The notes: generated from the sequence alone by a model not told the origin. A stretch of DNA of 49,200 nt from Candidatus Rokuibacteriota bacterium (GCA_003221615.1 QHSQ01000176.1:1-49200); one strand, 5' to 3'; positions 25,510 to 34,964 are shown, counted from the stretch's first letter. Translations and numbers: made by a program.

Positions 25510-26856
25510 ATGAGTCGTCCCGCCGCCTGGGTCGTCGCGCTGCTGCTCGTGTGGGCGGCGCCCGATTTCGCGCACGGCCAGGTCTTCCTCGGCTCGCGAC
25601 CGAATCCCGAGTTCACGATCGGGCCGCTCTTCGTGCGGGCCACCGTCGCGCCCGATACCGAAGTCGTGACACTGGACATCCTCTGGGGCCTGGTGATCCC
25701 GCCGAACACGGCCGGCGCGTCCGTCGAGCAGGATCTCTACCTCCTGTGGCCGAACTCGGTCGACGGCGACTCGACGGCGGGCGCGGCCGATCCGGCGCTG
25801 GCCGCCTACGTGAAGAGCCGCGGCTTCACGCCGATCGCCGAGGGACGGTTGCCGCTGCTGGCCAAGAGCCTCTACCGGATCGGCGAGGAGCTTCCGCCCG
25901 AGCCCGTCAAGGGTGGCGCGCCCTTCGTGACCTTCGTGCGCCAGGGCGGCCCCCTCGGGCTCACGTCTCCGGTGACGTACGTGCGGATCCCGTGGACGCC
26001 TCTCCTGGCCAACCGCACGTGGCTCATGAATCTGCGGATGGAGCTCACGGACCTCATGAAGCGACGGAAGGCGACGTGGATCGAGGATCTGTTCTGGGGA
26101 CCGCAGCACACGATCTCGCTCACGTTCAACGACACGAGGCCGCGCGCGCTGTTCCCGCTTTACTTCGAGCGTCGCGACCGCGTCGTCCGTCTCGCCGACG
26201 ATCCGGCGCAGCTCCTCGTCAACCTCCGTGACGCCGACCACCTGAAGATCTACGAGTTCTATCCGGGCTCGGCCCGCCGCCGGCTCAGCGAGACCCTCGA
26301 CTCCACCGAGGAGATCGCGCTCTTCCTGGATAGCTCCGAGGGCATCACTCCTCAGGTCTTGACCGTGCAGTTCGGCTACTTCAAGGGTATGCGGTCCTGG
26401 GCGCCCGTCCTGATCCCGATCGCGTTCTTCGCCCTCGGCAACCTGGCGATGCCGATCTTCATGATGCTCGTCCGCCGGGTGAGCGCCGCGCTGAAGGGTC
26501 GCGTCCAGTTCGGTCCCGGAAGCGCGGAGCGCCAGACCGGCGTGGTCCTCTCGCGCGAGACCCTCGCGCGCATCGTGCCGGGGGTGACGACGTACGAGGA
26601 GGTCTTGCGGTACTGCGGCCCCGAGGCCGAGGAGCACGAGCAGCTCACCGCGCCCGGCCGTCGCACGCTGCTCTATCGCGGACGCCGCGTCGCGCCGCAG
26701 GGGCCCCGTCGGCTCGGGTGGCTGCTGACCGTCCGGCGCTGGTCGATCGAGCAGCACGAGGTCGAGATCACGACCGAGCGGAACGTCGTCACCGACGTGC
26801 AGGCGCGCGTGCGGCGCTCGCCGCTTGCGGAACCCGAGACGACGCCAGCCGCGTAG
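25510..26856 (+). CDS. Unknown membrane-anchored protein B (tandem paralogue of A)
   Basis: A 448-aa protein, ATG at 25510 after a strong GAGGAGGGGG, 13 nt downstream of protein A. Signal peptide MSRPAAWVVALLLVWAAPDF cut near HGQ; then the shared blocks EFTIGPL, QDLYLLWP, GGAPFVTF, RIPWTPLL, ADHLKIYEFYPGS and TVQFGYFKG; a transmembrane helix near 300-325; and the same BamE-like C-terminal domain (ETLARIVPGVTTYEEVLRYCGP). About half the residues look identical to A. Tandem duplication is clear; the role is not. Position between transporter genes hints at an envelope function. Confidence 0.8.
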   Translation: MSRPAAWVVALLLVWAAPDFAHGQVFLGSRPNPEFTIGPLFVRATVAPDTEVVTLDILWGLVIPPNTAGASVEQDLYLLWPNSVDGDSTAGAADPALAAYVKSRGFTPIAEGRLPLLAKSLYRIGEELPPEPVKGGAPFVTFVRQGGPLGLTSPVTYVRIPWTPLLANRTWLMNLRMELTDLMKRRKATWIEDLFWGPQHTISLTFNDTRPRALFPLYFERRDRVVRLADDPAQLLVNLRDADHLKIYEFYPGSARRRLSETLDSTEEIALFLDSSEGITPQVLTVQFGYFKGMRSWAPVLIPIAFFALGNLAMPIFMMLVRRVSAALKGRVQFGPGSAERQTGVVLSRETLARIVPGVTTYEEVLRYCGPEAEEHEQLTAPGRRTLLYRGRRVAPQGPRRLGWLLTVRRWSIEQHEVEITTERNVVTDVQARVRRSPLAEPETTPAA

Positions 26857-26871
26857 CTGGGGACCCGGGCC

Positions 26872-26901
26872 TTGACAGGATCGGCAAAGCTCCCCCAAAT
26901 A
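26872..26901 (+). promoter_or_regulatory. Weak candidate promoter before DppA
   Basis: A perfect TTGACA (26872-26877) is followed after 18 nt by CAAATA (26896-26901), a poor -10. It lies in the 89-nt gap upstream of the dppA-like gene and could allow separate expression of the Dpp genes. Confidence 0.25.
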
Positions 26902-26945
26902 GACCCGCACTGATCCAGAACAAACGCCGCCGAGGAGGCGACCAC

Positions 26946-28490
26946 ATGGCAGAGATGACCAGACGTGACGTGCTCAAGATCGCGGCAGCCGGCGCGGCGG
27001 CCGCGCTTCCCGGCGTGCCGCAGCTCGCGCACGCGCAGACCACGCAGAAGCGCGATCTCGTCGTCGCCCAGGGCGGCGACATCGCCAACCTGGATCCCCA
27101 CCTGAGCACGTCGTCGAACGACATCCGCATCTCGTTCAACATCTTCGACAACCTGACGAGCCGGCGCCCGGACGGTAAGCTCGCCCCCGGCCTCGCGACG
27201 GAGTGGAAACTCCAGGGTCAGACGACGTGGGCGTTCAAGCTTCGCTCCGGCGTCAAATGGCACAACGGGGATCCGTTCACGTCGGCCGACGTGAAGTTCA
27301 GCATCGACCGCTCGCTCGACACCGGCCTCAAGGGGAATCGGGTGAACACCGTCCTGACGACGGTCGACCGGGTCGAGACGCCGGACCCGGGAACCGCCGT
27401 CGTCCACACGAAGAAGCCCGATCCGCTGCTGCCGGCGCGCCTGGGCTTCTACGGTGGTCAGATGATCCCGAAGAAGTACGTCGAGGCGGTCGGGCACGAG
27501 ACCTTCAACCAGAAGCCGATCGGCACGGGGCCAACGCGCTTCGTATCGTGGACGAAGGACGACAAGCTCGTGCTGGAGGCCAACCCGGACTACTGGGGCG
27601 GCCGCGTGGATTTCGACCGTCTGACGGTCCGGGCGCTGCCCGAGATGGCTCCCCGCGTCGCCGCGCTGCTCAAGGGCGAAGTGGACCTGATCACGCAGGT
27701 GCCGCCCGATCAAGGCGAGCGCATCAAGGCCAACCCCGGGACGGTGTTGAGCGGCGCGCTCTACGGCGGTCTGTACGTCCTGGCCGTGAACTCGAAGCGG
27801 CCGCCGCTCGACAATCCGCTGGTCAAGCAGGCGCTCTCCCTGGCCATCGATCGTGAGGCGATCGTGAAAGAGCTGTGGCGCGGGCGCGGCGTCGTGCCGA
27901 ACTCGATGATCGCCAAGGGCGACAACCACTTCGATGCGTCGCTGCCGCCGCTCGCGTTCAACGCGGGCGAGGCGAAGGCGCGGCTCAAGAAGGCCGGGTA
28001 CAAGGGCGAGGAGATCATCATCGAGACGACCTCGGGCTACATGGCCGGCGACAAGCCGATGGCCGAGGCCGTGCAGGCCATGTGGCGCGACGTCGGCGTG
28101 AACGCGAAGGTCGAGGTTCTCGAGTATTCCGTGCGCGCGCAGCGGATCCGCGAGAAAACCTTCAAGGGGCTGTGGTGGTCGGATCCCACCTCGACCTTAC
28201 GGGATCCAGACGGCATGATGTGGCGGCTCCTGGGGCCGGGCGGACCTCAAGATTACTGGCGCCACGCGGAATTCGACGAGCTGGGCAACGCGGCGCGGTT
28301 TTCGGTCGACGAGAAGTTCCGCGCCGACGCATACAAGAAGATGACCCAGCTTTTCCTCGAGTATCTCCCCTGGCTCCCGGTGATCCAGCCGTACGAGGAC
28401 TACGGCCTGCAGAAGTACGTGGAGTGGACGCCGGACCCGCTCCAGCAGCTCGAGATCCGGCGCTTCAACTTCAAGTTCCGCCGCGCGTAG
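26946..28490 (+). CDS. DppA/OppA-type ABC substrate-binding protein (SBP family 5), Tat-exported
   Basis: Periplasmic peptide/nickel/solute-binding protein of SBP family 5, 514 aa. The ATG at 26946 follows GAGGAGG; an internal ATG at 26955 is an alternative. The Tat motif TRRDVLK is at residues 5-11, with cleavage near AHAQ (about 31). Family marks: DPHLSTSSND, the block GVKWHNGDPFTSADVKFS and NPDYWGG. It is followed by a stable hairpin and by DppB and DppC, its permeases. Confidence 0.92.
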   Translation: MAEMTRRDVLKIAAAGAAAALPGVPQLAHAQTTQKRDLVVAQGGDIANLDPHLSTSSNDIRISFNIFDNLTSRRPDGKLAPGLATEWKLQGQTTWAFKLRSGVKWHNGDPFTSADVKFSIDRSLDTGLKGNRVNTVLTTVDRVETPDPGTAVVHTKKPDPLLPARLGFYGGQMIPKKYVEAVGHETFNQKPIGTGPTRFVSWTKDDKLVLEANPDYWGGRVDFDRLTVRALPEMAPRVAALLKGEVDLITQVPPDQGERIKANPGTVLSGALYGGLYVLAVNSKRPPLDNPLVKQALSLAIDREAIVKELWRGRGVVPNSMIAKGDNHFDASLPPLAFNAGEAKARLKKAGYKGEEIIIETTSGYMAGDKPMAEAVQAMWRDVGVNAKVEVLEYSVRAQRIREKTFKGLWWSDPTSTLRDPDGMMWRLLGPGGPQDYWRHAEFDELGNAARFSVDEKFRADAYKKMTQLFLEYLPWLPVIQPYEDYGLQKYVEWTPDPLQQLEIRRFNFKFRRA

Positions 28491-28501
28491 ACCGGTTTCC
28501 C

Positions 28502-28528
28502 GGGGCGGAGCCCGCGAGGCTCCGCCCC
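28502..28528 (+). other. Intercistronic hairpin between dppA- and dppB-like genes
   Basis: A perfect 11-bp stem (GGGGCGGAGCC / GGCTCCGCCCC, 28502-28512 and 28518-28528) with a 5-nt loop, 11 nt after the DppA stop. No T-run follows, so it is better seen as an mRNA 3'-end protector or attenuator giving more binding protein than permease than as a full terminator. Confidence 0.55.
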
Positions 28529-28535
28529 ATCGCGC

Positions 28536-29462
28536 ATGCGCGGTCTCCTCCCCTTCCTCGCCTCTCGGCTCCTCCGTGCGGCGATCGCGCTCTGGCTCGT
28601 CTCGACCGTCGTCTTCGTCGTCATGCGACTGTCGGGCGACCCCGTGCCGCTGCTGCTGCCGTCCGACGCCCCGGCGAGTGAATTCGCCCGCGTGCGCGCC
28701 GAGCTTGGCCTGGACCGGTCGCTGCCCGTGCAGTACGCGGTCTTCCTCGGCCATGTCATGCACGGCGATTTCGGCCAATCGCTCCACTTCCGCCAGCCGG
28801 CCATCCGCGTCGTGGCCGACTACCTGCCGGCGACGTTCGAGCTCGGTCTGGCCGCGTTCGCCCTGGCGCTGCTCGTCGCGTTGCCCATCGGGATCGTCTC
28901 CGCCGTGAAGCGCAATTCGGTCCTCGACCAGGCCACGATGGGGCTCGCGCTGGTCGGCCAGTCGGCGCCGACGTTCTTCATCGGCATCTTGTTGATCCTC
29001 ATCGTGTCCCTCAACCTCGGCCTCCTGCCGACCTCGGGGCGCGAGGGGTGGCAGAGCCTGGTGCTCCCCGCGCTCACGCTCGGCGCCTTCGCGATGGCCT
29101 CGATCGCGCGGCTCACGCGCTCGGCGGTGCTCGAGGTGCTGCGCGCGGACTACATCCGGACCGCCCGCGCCAAGGGGGTCACCGAAGCGCTGGTCGTCGT
29201 CAAGCACACGCTGAAGAATGCCGCGGTGCCGATCGTCACGATCACCGGCCTGCAGTTCGGCACCCTGCTCGGCGGCGCCGTCGTGACCGAGACCGTGTTT
29301 GCCTGGCCCGGCATCGGCCGGCTCGCGATCCAGTCGATCTACAACCGGGACTATCCCGTCGTGCAGTGCACGGTGTTCATCTCCGCCGTGCTGTTCATCG
29401 TGATCAACTTCGTCATCGACCTCATCTATGGCCTCCTCGATCCTCGCGTCCGCTCGGGCTGA
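28536..29462 (+). CDS. DppB-type ABC permease
   Basis: Inner-membrane permease of the oligopeptide/nickel importer family, 308 aa, about six transmembrane segments. Marks: the N-terminal RLLRAAIALWLVSTVVFVVM, LGLDRSLPVQY, and the EAA-loop region RADYIRTARAKGVTEALVVV (207-226). The ATG at 28536 has no obvious Shine-Dalgarno because the hairpin occupies the space. It overlaps the dppC-like gene by 35 nt. Confidence 0.92.
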   Translation: MRGLLPFLASRLLRAAIALWLVSTVVFVVMRLSGDPVPLLLPSDAPASEFARVRAELGLDRSLPVQYAVFLGHVMHGDFGQSLHFRQPAIRVVADYLPATFELGLAAFALALLVALPIGIVSAVKRNSVLDQATMGLALVGQSAPTFFIGILLILIVSLNLGLLPTSGREGWQSLVLPALTLGAFAMASIARLTRSAVLEVLRADYIRTARAKGVTEALVVVKHTLKNAAVPIVTITGLQFGTLLGGAVVTETVFAWPGIGRLAIQSIYNRDYPVVQCTVFISAVLFIVINFVIDLIYGLLDPRVRSG

Positions 29463-30315
29463 GCCGGCGCCGCCGAGCCGCGCGCGCCGGACGCGCGGGC
29501 TGGCGATCGCCGGCGCCGTGTTCGTCGCGCTGATGATCGTGACGGCGCTGGCGGCGCCGCTGGTCGCGCCGGCCGACCCGATCCGACAGTCGCTCCGCGG
29601 CCGGCTCGCGGCGCCCACCTTGTCCGGCGCCGACGGCAAGGCCCACCTGCTCGGCACCGATCACCTCGGCCGCGACGTGTTCTCGCGCGTGATCTATGGC
29701 GCGCGGGTGTCTCTGCTGGTCGGGTTCGCGGCGGTGGTGGTGGGCGGGCTCGTCGGCGCCACGCTCGGTCTGCTGGCCGGCTTTCGCGGCGGCTGGACCG
29801 ACAGCATGATCATGACGCTCGCCGACGCCCAGCTCGCGTTCCCGTTCATCTTGCTCGCGATCGGGATCATCGCGGTGCTCGGCCCGAGCTTTCCGACCTT
29901 GATCGTCGTGATCGGGCTCTCCGGGTGGGTGACCTACGCGCGCGTGCTGCGCTCGCAGGTGCTGGTGCTGCGCTCGCGCGAGTTCGTCGACGCGATCCAC
30001 GCCCTCGGCGGCTCGGTGGCGCGCGTCATCGCCCGGCACGTGCTGCCCAACGTGCTCTCGTCGCTGGTCGTCATCGCGACGCTCGAGCTGGCGCGCGCAA
30101 TCGTGCTCGAGGCGACCTTGTCATTTCTCGGGCTCGGCGTGCAGCCGCCGACGCCGTCATGGGGCGGGATGGTTCACGAGGGGCGGGAGTACCTCGACTC
30201 GGCCTGGTGGATCTCGACGGCTCCGGGGATCGTGCTCATGCTCACCTCGATCGTGGTGAGCCGCACCGGAGACTGGCTCCGCGATCTCCTCGACCCGACT
30301 CTCCGCGGGGAGTAG
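29428..30315 (+). CDS. DppC-type ABC permease
   Basis: Inner-membrane partner of DppB, 295 aa. Marks: LLGTDHLGRDVFSRVIYGAR (74-93), the EAA-loop RSREFVDAIHALGGSV, and FLGLGVQPPTPSWGGM. It is the last gene of the plus-strand operon. No DppD/DppF ATPase genes follow, since the next gene converges from the right only 13 nt away. The ATPases must be encoded elsewhere. Confidence 0.92.
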   Translation: MASSILASARAEPAPPSRARRTRGLAIAGAVFVALMIVTALAAPLVAPADPIRQSLRGRLAAPTLSGADGKAHLLGTDHLGRDVFSRVIYGARVSLLVGFAAVVVGGLVGATLGLLAGFRGGWTDSMIMTLADAQLAFPFILLAIGIIAVLGPSFPTLIVVIGLSGWVTYARVLRSQVLVLRSREFVDAIHALGGSVARVIARHVLPNVLSSLVVIATLELARAIVLEATLSFLGLGVQPPTPSWGGMVHEGREYLDSAWWISTAPGIVLMLTSIVVSRTGDWLRDLLDPTLRGE

Positions 30316-30328
30316 CGAGTCGGGGGAG

Positions 30329-30541
30329 CTAGCAGGCCGAGTCCGCGACCGGGATCCGCTCGAGGACGCAGAACGGGATCGTCACGCTCTCGGTGCACGT
30401 GAGGCAGTAGAAGTCGAGTTCGAGCCCCGCACGCTGCCCGTGGAGCGAGAGCCGCTGATTGCACCGCGTGTGGTGAAGCCCGCCGTCCATCGCCATGTAC
30501 ACGGTCATGACTTCCGTTGCCGCCGCCACGTCCGAGCTCAT
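30329..30541 (-). CDS. Small zinc-ribbon-like hypothetical protein
   Basis: A 70-aa protein, ATG at 30541 with AGGAGG 8-11 nt upstream; the open frame extends further but without a better start. A Cys in TRCNQRL and a CLTC pair in FYCLTCTESV, plus nearby His residues (GLHHTRC), suggest a small metal-binding fold. No named family is recognised. It could be regulatory. It converges on the DppC gene and lies 162 nt downstream of the TauC-type permease. Confidence 0.6.
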   Translation of the reverse strand: MSSDVAAATEVMTVYMAMDGGLHHTRCNQRLSLHGQRAGLELDFYCLTCTESVTIPFCVLERIPVADSAC

Positions 30542-30703
30542 CGCCGTCGCCCTCCTGCACCTGAAGATGAGCAATCCGCATTCCAGCAAAGCGGTGCCGT
30601 CGTTGACGGCTAAACTCGTGAGAAATAAGACTGGCGGCCGGAGCAACGGAGCGGGGTGTTCAGGAACTGGACGGCGACTGGGAAGCCCTGGACCGGCCGA
30701 CGC

Positions 30704-31441
30704 TCAGCCGCGCCAGCGCGAGAGCCTGTCGTTGAGGTGATCCAGCGCCAGCACGATCGCGATCGACGCGGCCGAGACGAGCGCGGTGGCCGCGAAGAGC
30801 TCCGGCGCCTGAAAGCCGTTGGCGAACGAGCCCAGCATGTGGCCCATCCCACGCACCCCGGCGAACATCTCGACGACGAGAACCCCCAGCAAACAGAAGA
30901 CGATGCCGAGACGCATCCCCGCGAGCACCGAGGGAACGATCGCCGGCAGGAGCACTTTCCAGTAGAGCTGCCACGTCGTCGCGCCGAGCGACCGCGCCAC
31001 GGTCACGAGCGTGCGGTCCACGTCACGGACCGCGCCCATGACGAGGACCATGATCGGGAAAAAGCCGTGCAGCGTGCCGTAAAAGACCGCCGGCGTCGTG
31101 CCGTAGCCGAGCAGGAGCACGATCCACGGGAGCACCAGGATCTTCGGGATGCCGTAGAGCGCGATCACGTACGGCGAGAGCACGTCGCGCAGGAGTCGCA
31201 CCGAGCCGACGGCGATTCCGGCCGAGACGCCGAGCACGACCGAAAGGACGTACGCCAGGGCCGTCTTGCCGAGGGTGTCGGCGAGGCCGGCGAGCGCGTC
31301 GCCACCGATCCGGAGAAGCGCCGGGGCGACGGCGCTCGGCGCCGGGACGAAGAGAGGGTCGACCCAGGCCGATCGCGCGGCGAGCTCCCAGGCTGCGAGC
31401 CCGGCGACGACGGTCACGAGCTGGAGGATTCTGATCCTCAT
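30704..31441 (-). CDS. TauC/SsuC-type ABC permease (second)
   Basis: Inner-membrane permease of the nitrate/sulfonate/taurine importer family, 245 aa. The ATG at 31441 makes an ATGA overlap with the stop of the upstream permease. Marks: ALYGIPKILVLPWIVLLLGY and the EAA loop ARSLGATTWQLYWKVLLPA. It forms a set with the paralogue at 31438 and the ATPase at 32195. Two different permeases imply a heterodimeric membrane domain. Confidence 0.9.
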   Translation of the reverse strand: MRIRILQLVTVVAGLAAWELAARSAWVDPLFVPAPSAVAPALLRIGGDALAGLADTLGKTALAYVLSVVLGVSAGIAVGSVRLLRDVLSPYVIALYGIPKILVLPWIVLLLGYGTTPAVFYGTLHGFFPIMVLVMGAVRDVDRTLVTVARSLGATTWQLYWKVLLPAIVPSVLAGMRLGIVFCLLGVLVVEMFAGVRGMGHMLGSFANGFQAPELFAATALVSAASIAIVLALDHLNDRLSRWRG

Positions 31442-32184
31442 TCGGTCCACCGGCGCGCGCGGTGCTCCAGAAGGCTGGCCAGCACGTCGGAGCCCACCAC
31501 CAGGGTCAAGGTGACCAGCACCAGGGCGACGTAGTCCCCCGTGCGCAGGAGACCGTAGGCGTGGTTGATGAGGGCGCCCATGCCGGCCCTCGAGCCGAGG
31601 ATCTCGCCGACGATGACGCCGATCACGCACAGCGCCAGCCCGGTGCGGAGCCCGCCGACCAGGGTGAACAGCATCGCGGGCAGCATGACCCGGCGAAAGA
31701 CGGTCACCGTACCCGCGCCATACGCACGAGCGACCACGACGAGCTGCGGGTTCACCTGGCGGATGCCGGCGAGCACCGCCAGCGCGATCGGGAAGAAGCC
31801 CAGCAAGAAGCCGAAGGCGATCTTCGAGGCCGCGTCGAGACCGAAGAACAGCATGAGCGAGGGATACCAGACGACGGCCGGCACCGCGTAGAGCGCGGCG
31901 AGCATCGGCCCCCATGCGCGCCCGACCACCCGATGCATGCCGAGCATGAAGCCGCAGCCGAGCCCGGCCGCCACCGCCAGCGCGTACGCCGTGACGATCT
32001 CGCGCACGGTCAGCGCGAGGCTCGCCGGCAAGTCGGGATAGGACCGGAGCAACAGGAGATCGCGGAGCGCCGGGAGCACGGCCGAGGGCGGGACGCCGAG
32101 CAGCGGGTTCATCGTCCGGCCCGCGACTTCCCAGGCCGCCAGGAGGAGCGCCAGGAGCACCAACCGCAGGGCGACGACCTTCAT
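31438..32184 (-). CDS. TauC/SsuC-type ABC permease (first)
   Basis: Inner-membrane permease, 248 aa, with about six hydrophobic segments. Marks: ALYAVPAVVWYPSLMLFFGL and the EAA loop ARAYGAGTVTVFRRVMLPA. It starts 10 nt after the ATPase stop and is coupled to the following permease by a 4-nt overlap. The substrate is unknown; neighbours suggest an acid or a coenzyme-related compound rather than taurine, but this is a guess. Confidence 0.9.
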   Translation of the reverse strand: MKVVALRLVLLALLLAAWEVAGRTMNPLLGVPPSAVLPALRDLLLLRSYPDLPASLALTVREIVTAYALAVAAGLGCGFMLGMHRVVGRAWGPMLAALYAVPAVVWYPSLMLFFGLDAASKIAFGFLLGFFPIALAVLAGIRQVNPQLVVVARAYGAGTVTVFRRVMLPAMLFTLVGGLRTGLALCVIGVIVGEILGSRAGMGALINHAYGLLRTGDYVALVLVTLTLVVGSDVLASLLEHRARRWTE

Positions 32185-32194
32185 CGCCGCAGCT

Positions 32195-32974
32195 TCATCG
32201 CATCGCCCGCAGGGACTCCTCGCGAATCTCGCTCCAGAGCTTGGCGCGGAGCGCCACCATCTCCGACGACTCCATCGAGCGCGGGTAGTCCATCGTCAGG
32301 TCGAGCGCGGCCTTGATCCGTCCGGGGCGCGCCGTCATGACGGCCACCCGGGTCGACAGGAAGAGCGCCTCGTGCAGGCTGTGCGTGACGAAGATCACGG
32401 TCTTGCGCGTGCGCCGCCAGATGTCGAGCAGCCACTCGCCCATCAGGACGCGCGTCTGCTCGTCGAGCGCGCCGAAGGGCTCGTCCATCAGGAGGATCTT
32501 CGCGTCGAGCGCGAGCGCGCGCCCGATCGCGACGCGCTGCTTCATCCCGCCCGAGAGCTCGCGCGGATACTTCTCGGCGAAGCCGGAGAGGCCGAGCGGG
32601 CCCAGGAGCTCGGTGGCCGTCCGGCGCCGCCGCTCGGCCGGCACGCCCTGGAGCTCGAGGCCGAACTCGACGTTCTGGAGCGCGGTCCGCCACGGAAAGA
32701 GGCCGGCGTCCTGGAACACGGTCGCGACGCGGCGGGGATCGGGCCCGGTGACCGGCTGGCCGTCGACCATCAGGCGGCCCTGGTCGGGCGTGACGAGACC
32801 GCCGAGCATGCCGAGCAACGTGGACTTGCCGCATCCGGAGGGGCCGATCAAGGTGCAGAACGCGCCCTCTTCGACCGAGAGCGAGATGTCGTGGAGTGCT
32901 TCCACCGGACCCGAGCTGGTGAGGTAGCGCTTGCTGACGCCCTCGATGACGATCAGCTCGGGGCGCGCGCTCAC
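32195..32974 (-). CDS. TauB/SsuB-type ABC transporter ATPase
   Basis: Nucleotide-binding subunit, 259 aa. Walker A GPSGCGKS is at 44-51, Q-loop FQDAGLFPW, signature LSGGMKQR, Walker [13 protein letters not shown] and the switch THS. The GTG at 32974 overlaps the acyl-CoA dehydrogenase stop by 4 nt (GTGA), which links this transporter to the isobutyryl-CoA operon. No binding-protein gene is adjacent. Confidence 0.93.
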   Translation of the reverse strand: MSARPELIVIEGVSKRYLTSSGPVEALHDISLSVEEGAFCTLIGPSGCGKSTLLGMLGGLVTPDQGRLMVDGQPVTGPDPRRVATVFQDAGLFPWRTALQNVEFGLELQGVPAERRRRTATELLGPLGLSGFAEKYPRELSGGMKQRVAIGRALALDAKILLMDEPFGALDEQTRVLMGEWLLDIWRRTRKTVIFVTHSLHEALFLSTRVAVMTARPGRIKAALDLTMDYPRSMESSEMVALRAKLWSEIREESLRAMR

Positions 32975-34119
32975 GTGAGCTGGAGGATCTCCCGGGCAAT
33001 GACGAGGCGCTGGATCTCCGAGGTGCCCTCGCCGATCTCGGTCAGCTTCGCGTCGCGGAAGATGCGCTCGACCGGGAACTCGGTGATGTAGCCGGCGCCG
33101 CCGTGGAGCTGCACCGCCTTCGACGCCGCCTTCATCGCGGTCTCCGACGCGAACAGCTTGGCCATCGCGGCCGCGTGCATCGCCGGACGGCCCGTGTCTT
33201 TCAGATGCGCCGCGCGCAGGGTGAGCAGGCGCGACACCTCGACCTCGGTCGCCACGTCCGCGATCATGCCCTGCAAGCCGTTGAACTCGGCGAGCGTGCG
33301 GCCGAAGGCGCTGCGCTGCTTCATGTACTTGACAGCCTGGTCGAGCGCCGCCTGCGCGATCCCGACCCCCATGGCCGCCATCGCGATGCGTCCGCCCTCC
33401 AGGACCTGCATCGCCTGGACGAAGCCGGCGCCGCGCTCGCCAATCAGGTTCTCGGCCGGCACGCGGGCGTCCTCGAAGATCAGCTCCGCCGTGTCCGACG
33501 CGTGAAGGCCGAGCTTCCGGTACGGCTTGCCGCTCGCGAAGCCGGGCATGCCCTTCTCGAGGACGAAGGCGGAGATGCCACGGGACTTGCGATCCGGATC
33601 GCTACGGGCCATGACCACCGCGGTGGAGGCGACCGACGCGTTGGTGATGAACGCCTTGCTCCCGTTCAGGACCCACTGGCCGTTCCTGAGCTCGGCCCGC
33701 GTGGCGAGCGCCGCGGCGTCGGAGCCTGAGCCGGGCTCGGTGAGGCCCCAGGCGCCCAGCACCTTGCCGCTCGTGAGATCCGGAAGATATCTCCGCTTCA
33801 GCTCGGGCGACGCGAAGCTCGCGATGTGATTGGCGCAGAGCGAGTTGTGCGCCCACATCGTGATGCCGACCGACGCATCGCCGCGGCACAGCTCCTCGAC
33901 GATCAGCGCGTAGGACACGTAGTCGAGACCGGCGCCGCCGAACTCCTCGGGCACGACCACGCCGAGAAAGCCGAGCGGGCCGAGCTTGGCCACGATCTGG
34001 TGGGGGAACTCGTGGCGCTCGTCGTACGGTGCGATCTTGTCGCCGAGCTCGCCTTCGGCGAACTGGCGTGCGACGTCGCGGACCTGCTGCTGCTCGGGGG
34101 TCAGCTCGACGTCAGTCAT
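32971..34119 (-). CDS. Acyl-CoA dehydrogenase
   Basis: FAD enzyme, 382 aa from the ATG at 34119 (a GTG one codon upstream is possible). It oxidises an acyl-CoA to the 2-enoyl-CoA and passes electrons to ETF. Marks: [22 protein letters not shown], and GEGTSEIQR near the C-terminus with the catalytic-base glutamate at about 364. The context with BCAT and isobutyryl-CoA mutase suggests isobutyryl-, isovaleryl- or butyryl-CoA as substrate. It begins 9 nt downstream of the mutase B12 subunit. Confidence 0.92.
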   Translation of the reverse strand: MTDVELTPEQQQVRDVARQFAEGELGDKIAPYDERHEFPHQIVAKLGPLGFLGVVVPEEFGGAGLDYVSYALIVEELCRGDASVGITMWAHNSLCANHIASFASPELKRRYLPDLTSGKVLGAWGLTEPGSGSDAAALATRAELRNGQWVLNGSKAFITNASVASTAVVMARSDPDRKSRGISAFVLEKGMPGFASGKPYRKLGLHASDTAELIFEDARVPAENLIGERGAGFVQAMQVLEGGRIAMAAMGVGIAQAALDQAVKYMKQRSAFGRTLAEFNGLQGMIADVATEVEVSRLLTLRAAHLKDTGRPAMHAAAMAKLFASETAMKAASKAVQLHGGAGYITEFPVERIFRDAKLTEIGEGTSEIQRLVIAREILQLT

Positions 34120-34128
34120 CACACGACG

Positions 34129-34533
34129 TCAGACCGCGGCGCGAATGTGCTCGCGGACGAAGCGGACGATGTCCTGGGTCGACGTGCCGGGCGTGAAGAG
34201 CTCCTTGACGCCCATCGCCTTCAGCCCGGCGATGTCCTCGGGCGGAATGATCCCGCCCCCGAAGACGGCGATGTCGTCGGCGCCCTGCTCGGCGAGGAGC
34301 TCGAGGACCCGCTGGAAGAGGTAGTTGTGGGCGCCGGACAGCACGGAGAGCCCGATCGCGTCCGCGTCTTCCTGGACCGCGGTGGCCACGATCTGCTCGG
34401 GCGTCTGGTGCAGGCCGGTGTAGATCACCTCGAAGCCGGCGTCGCGCAGCGCCCGCGCGACGATCTTCGCGCCGCGGTCGTGGCCGTCGAGCCCCGGCTT
34501 GGCGACGACGACGCGGATCGACCGTTCGGTCAT
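34129..34533 (-). CDS. icmB: Isobutyryl-CoA mutase small (B12-binding) subunit
   Basis: Cobalamin-binding Rossmann domain, 134 aa. The DxHxxG motif is DGHDRG at 16-21, with His18 the expected lower axial ligand of B12. [10 protein letters not shown] and [10 protein letters not shown] complete the fold. Length and wording match the stand-alone IcmB of Streptomyces and the HcmB/McmA2 group. The catalytic subunit is at 36094, separated by the aminotransferase and HIT genes. It starts in an ATGA overlap with the HIT gene. Confidence 0.88.
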   Translation of the reverse strand: MTERSIRVVVAKPGLDGHDRGAKIVARALRDAGFEVIYTGLHQTPEQIVATAVQEDADAIGLSVLSGAHNYLFQRVLELLAEQGADDIAVFGGGIIPPEDIAGLKAMGVKELFTPGTSTQDIVRFVREHIRAAV

Positions 34534-34955
34534 GACGTGCCTCCCGCGAGCGCGGCCCGGAGCTCTCCGCCCACCTTCGCGATGCGTTCCCGGTCGCCCG
34601 GGACGAGCTTCCAGTCGAATCCCTTGCCGTCGTTGGTCCAGCGCGGGATCAGGTGCAGGTGGAAGTGCGGCACCGACTGGAACGCCGCCGGACCGTTGGC
34701 CTGCAGCATGTTCATCCCGTCCGGCTTGAGCGCCGCGCGCTGCGCCGCCGCCACGCGCTGGGCGGTGACGATCGCGGCCTGCAGATCCGCCGGCTCGGCG
34801 TCGAAGATCGTCGCCGCGTGCGTCTTGGTGAGCACCAGGCAGTGTCCGGCGTTGAGCGGATTGATGTCCATGATGCAGAGGGTCCGCTCGTCCTCGTACA
34901 CCTTCGTCGACGGGATCTGCCCGTCGCGGATCTTGCAGAAGACGCAGTCACTCAT
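34530..34955 (-). CDS. HIT-family (histidine triad) nucleotide hydrolase
   Basis: A 141-aa HIT protein of the HINT branch. It starts with a CVFCKI zinc-type Cys pair (4 and 7) and carries the triad HFHLHL at 97-102, with His99 the likely nucleophile. Such enzymes hydrolyse adenylated compounds such as AMP-lysine or acyl-AMP. In this operon it might clear acyl-adenylates, but that is inference. It lies 9 nt from the aminotransferase stop. Confidence 0.88.
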   Translation of the reverse strand: MSDCVFCKIRDGQIPSTKVYEDERTLCIMDINPLNAGHCLVLTKTHAATIFDAEPADLQAAIVTAQRVAAAQRAALKPDGMNMLQANGPAAFQSVPHFHLHLIPRWTNDGKGFDWKLVPGDRERIAKVGGELRAALAGGTS

Positions 34956-34964
34956 CGAGGTCGC

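Noticed and set aside
30603..30631. TTGACG-N17-TAAGAC promoter-like pair on the plus strand
   Set aside because: It points into the 3' end of a minus-strand permease gene with no plus-strand gene downstream; probably chance.
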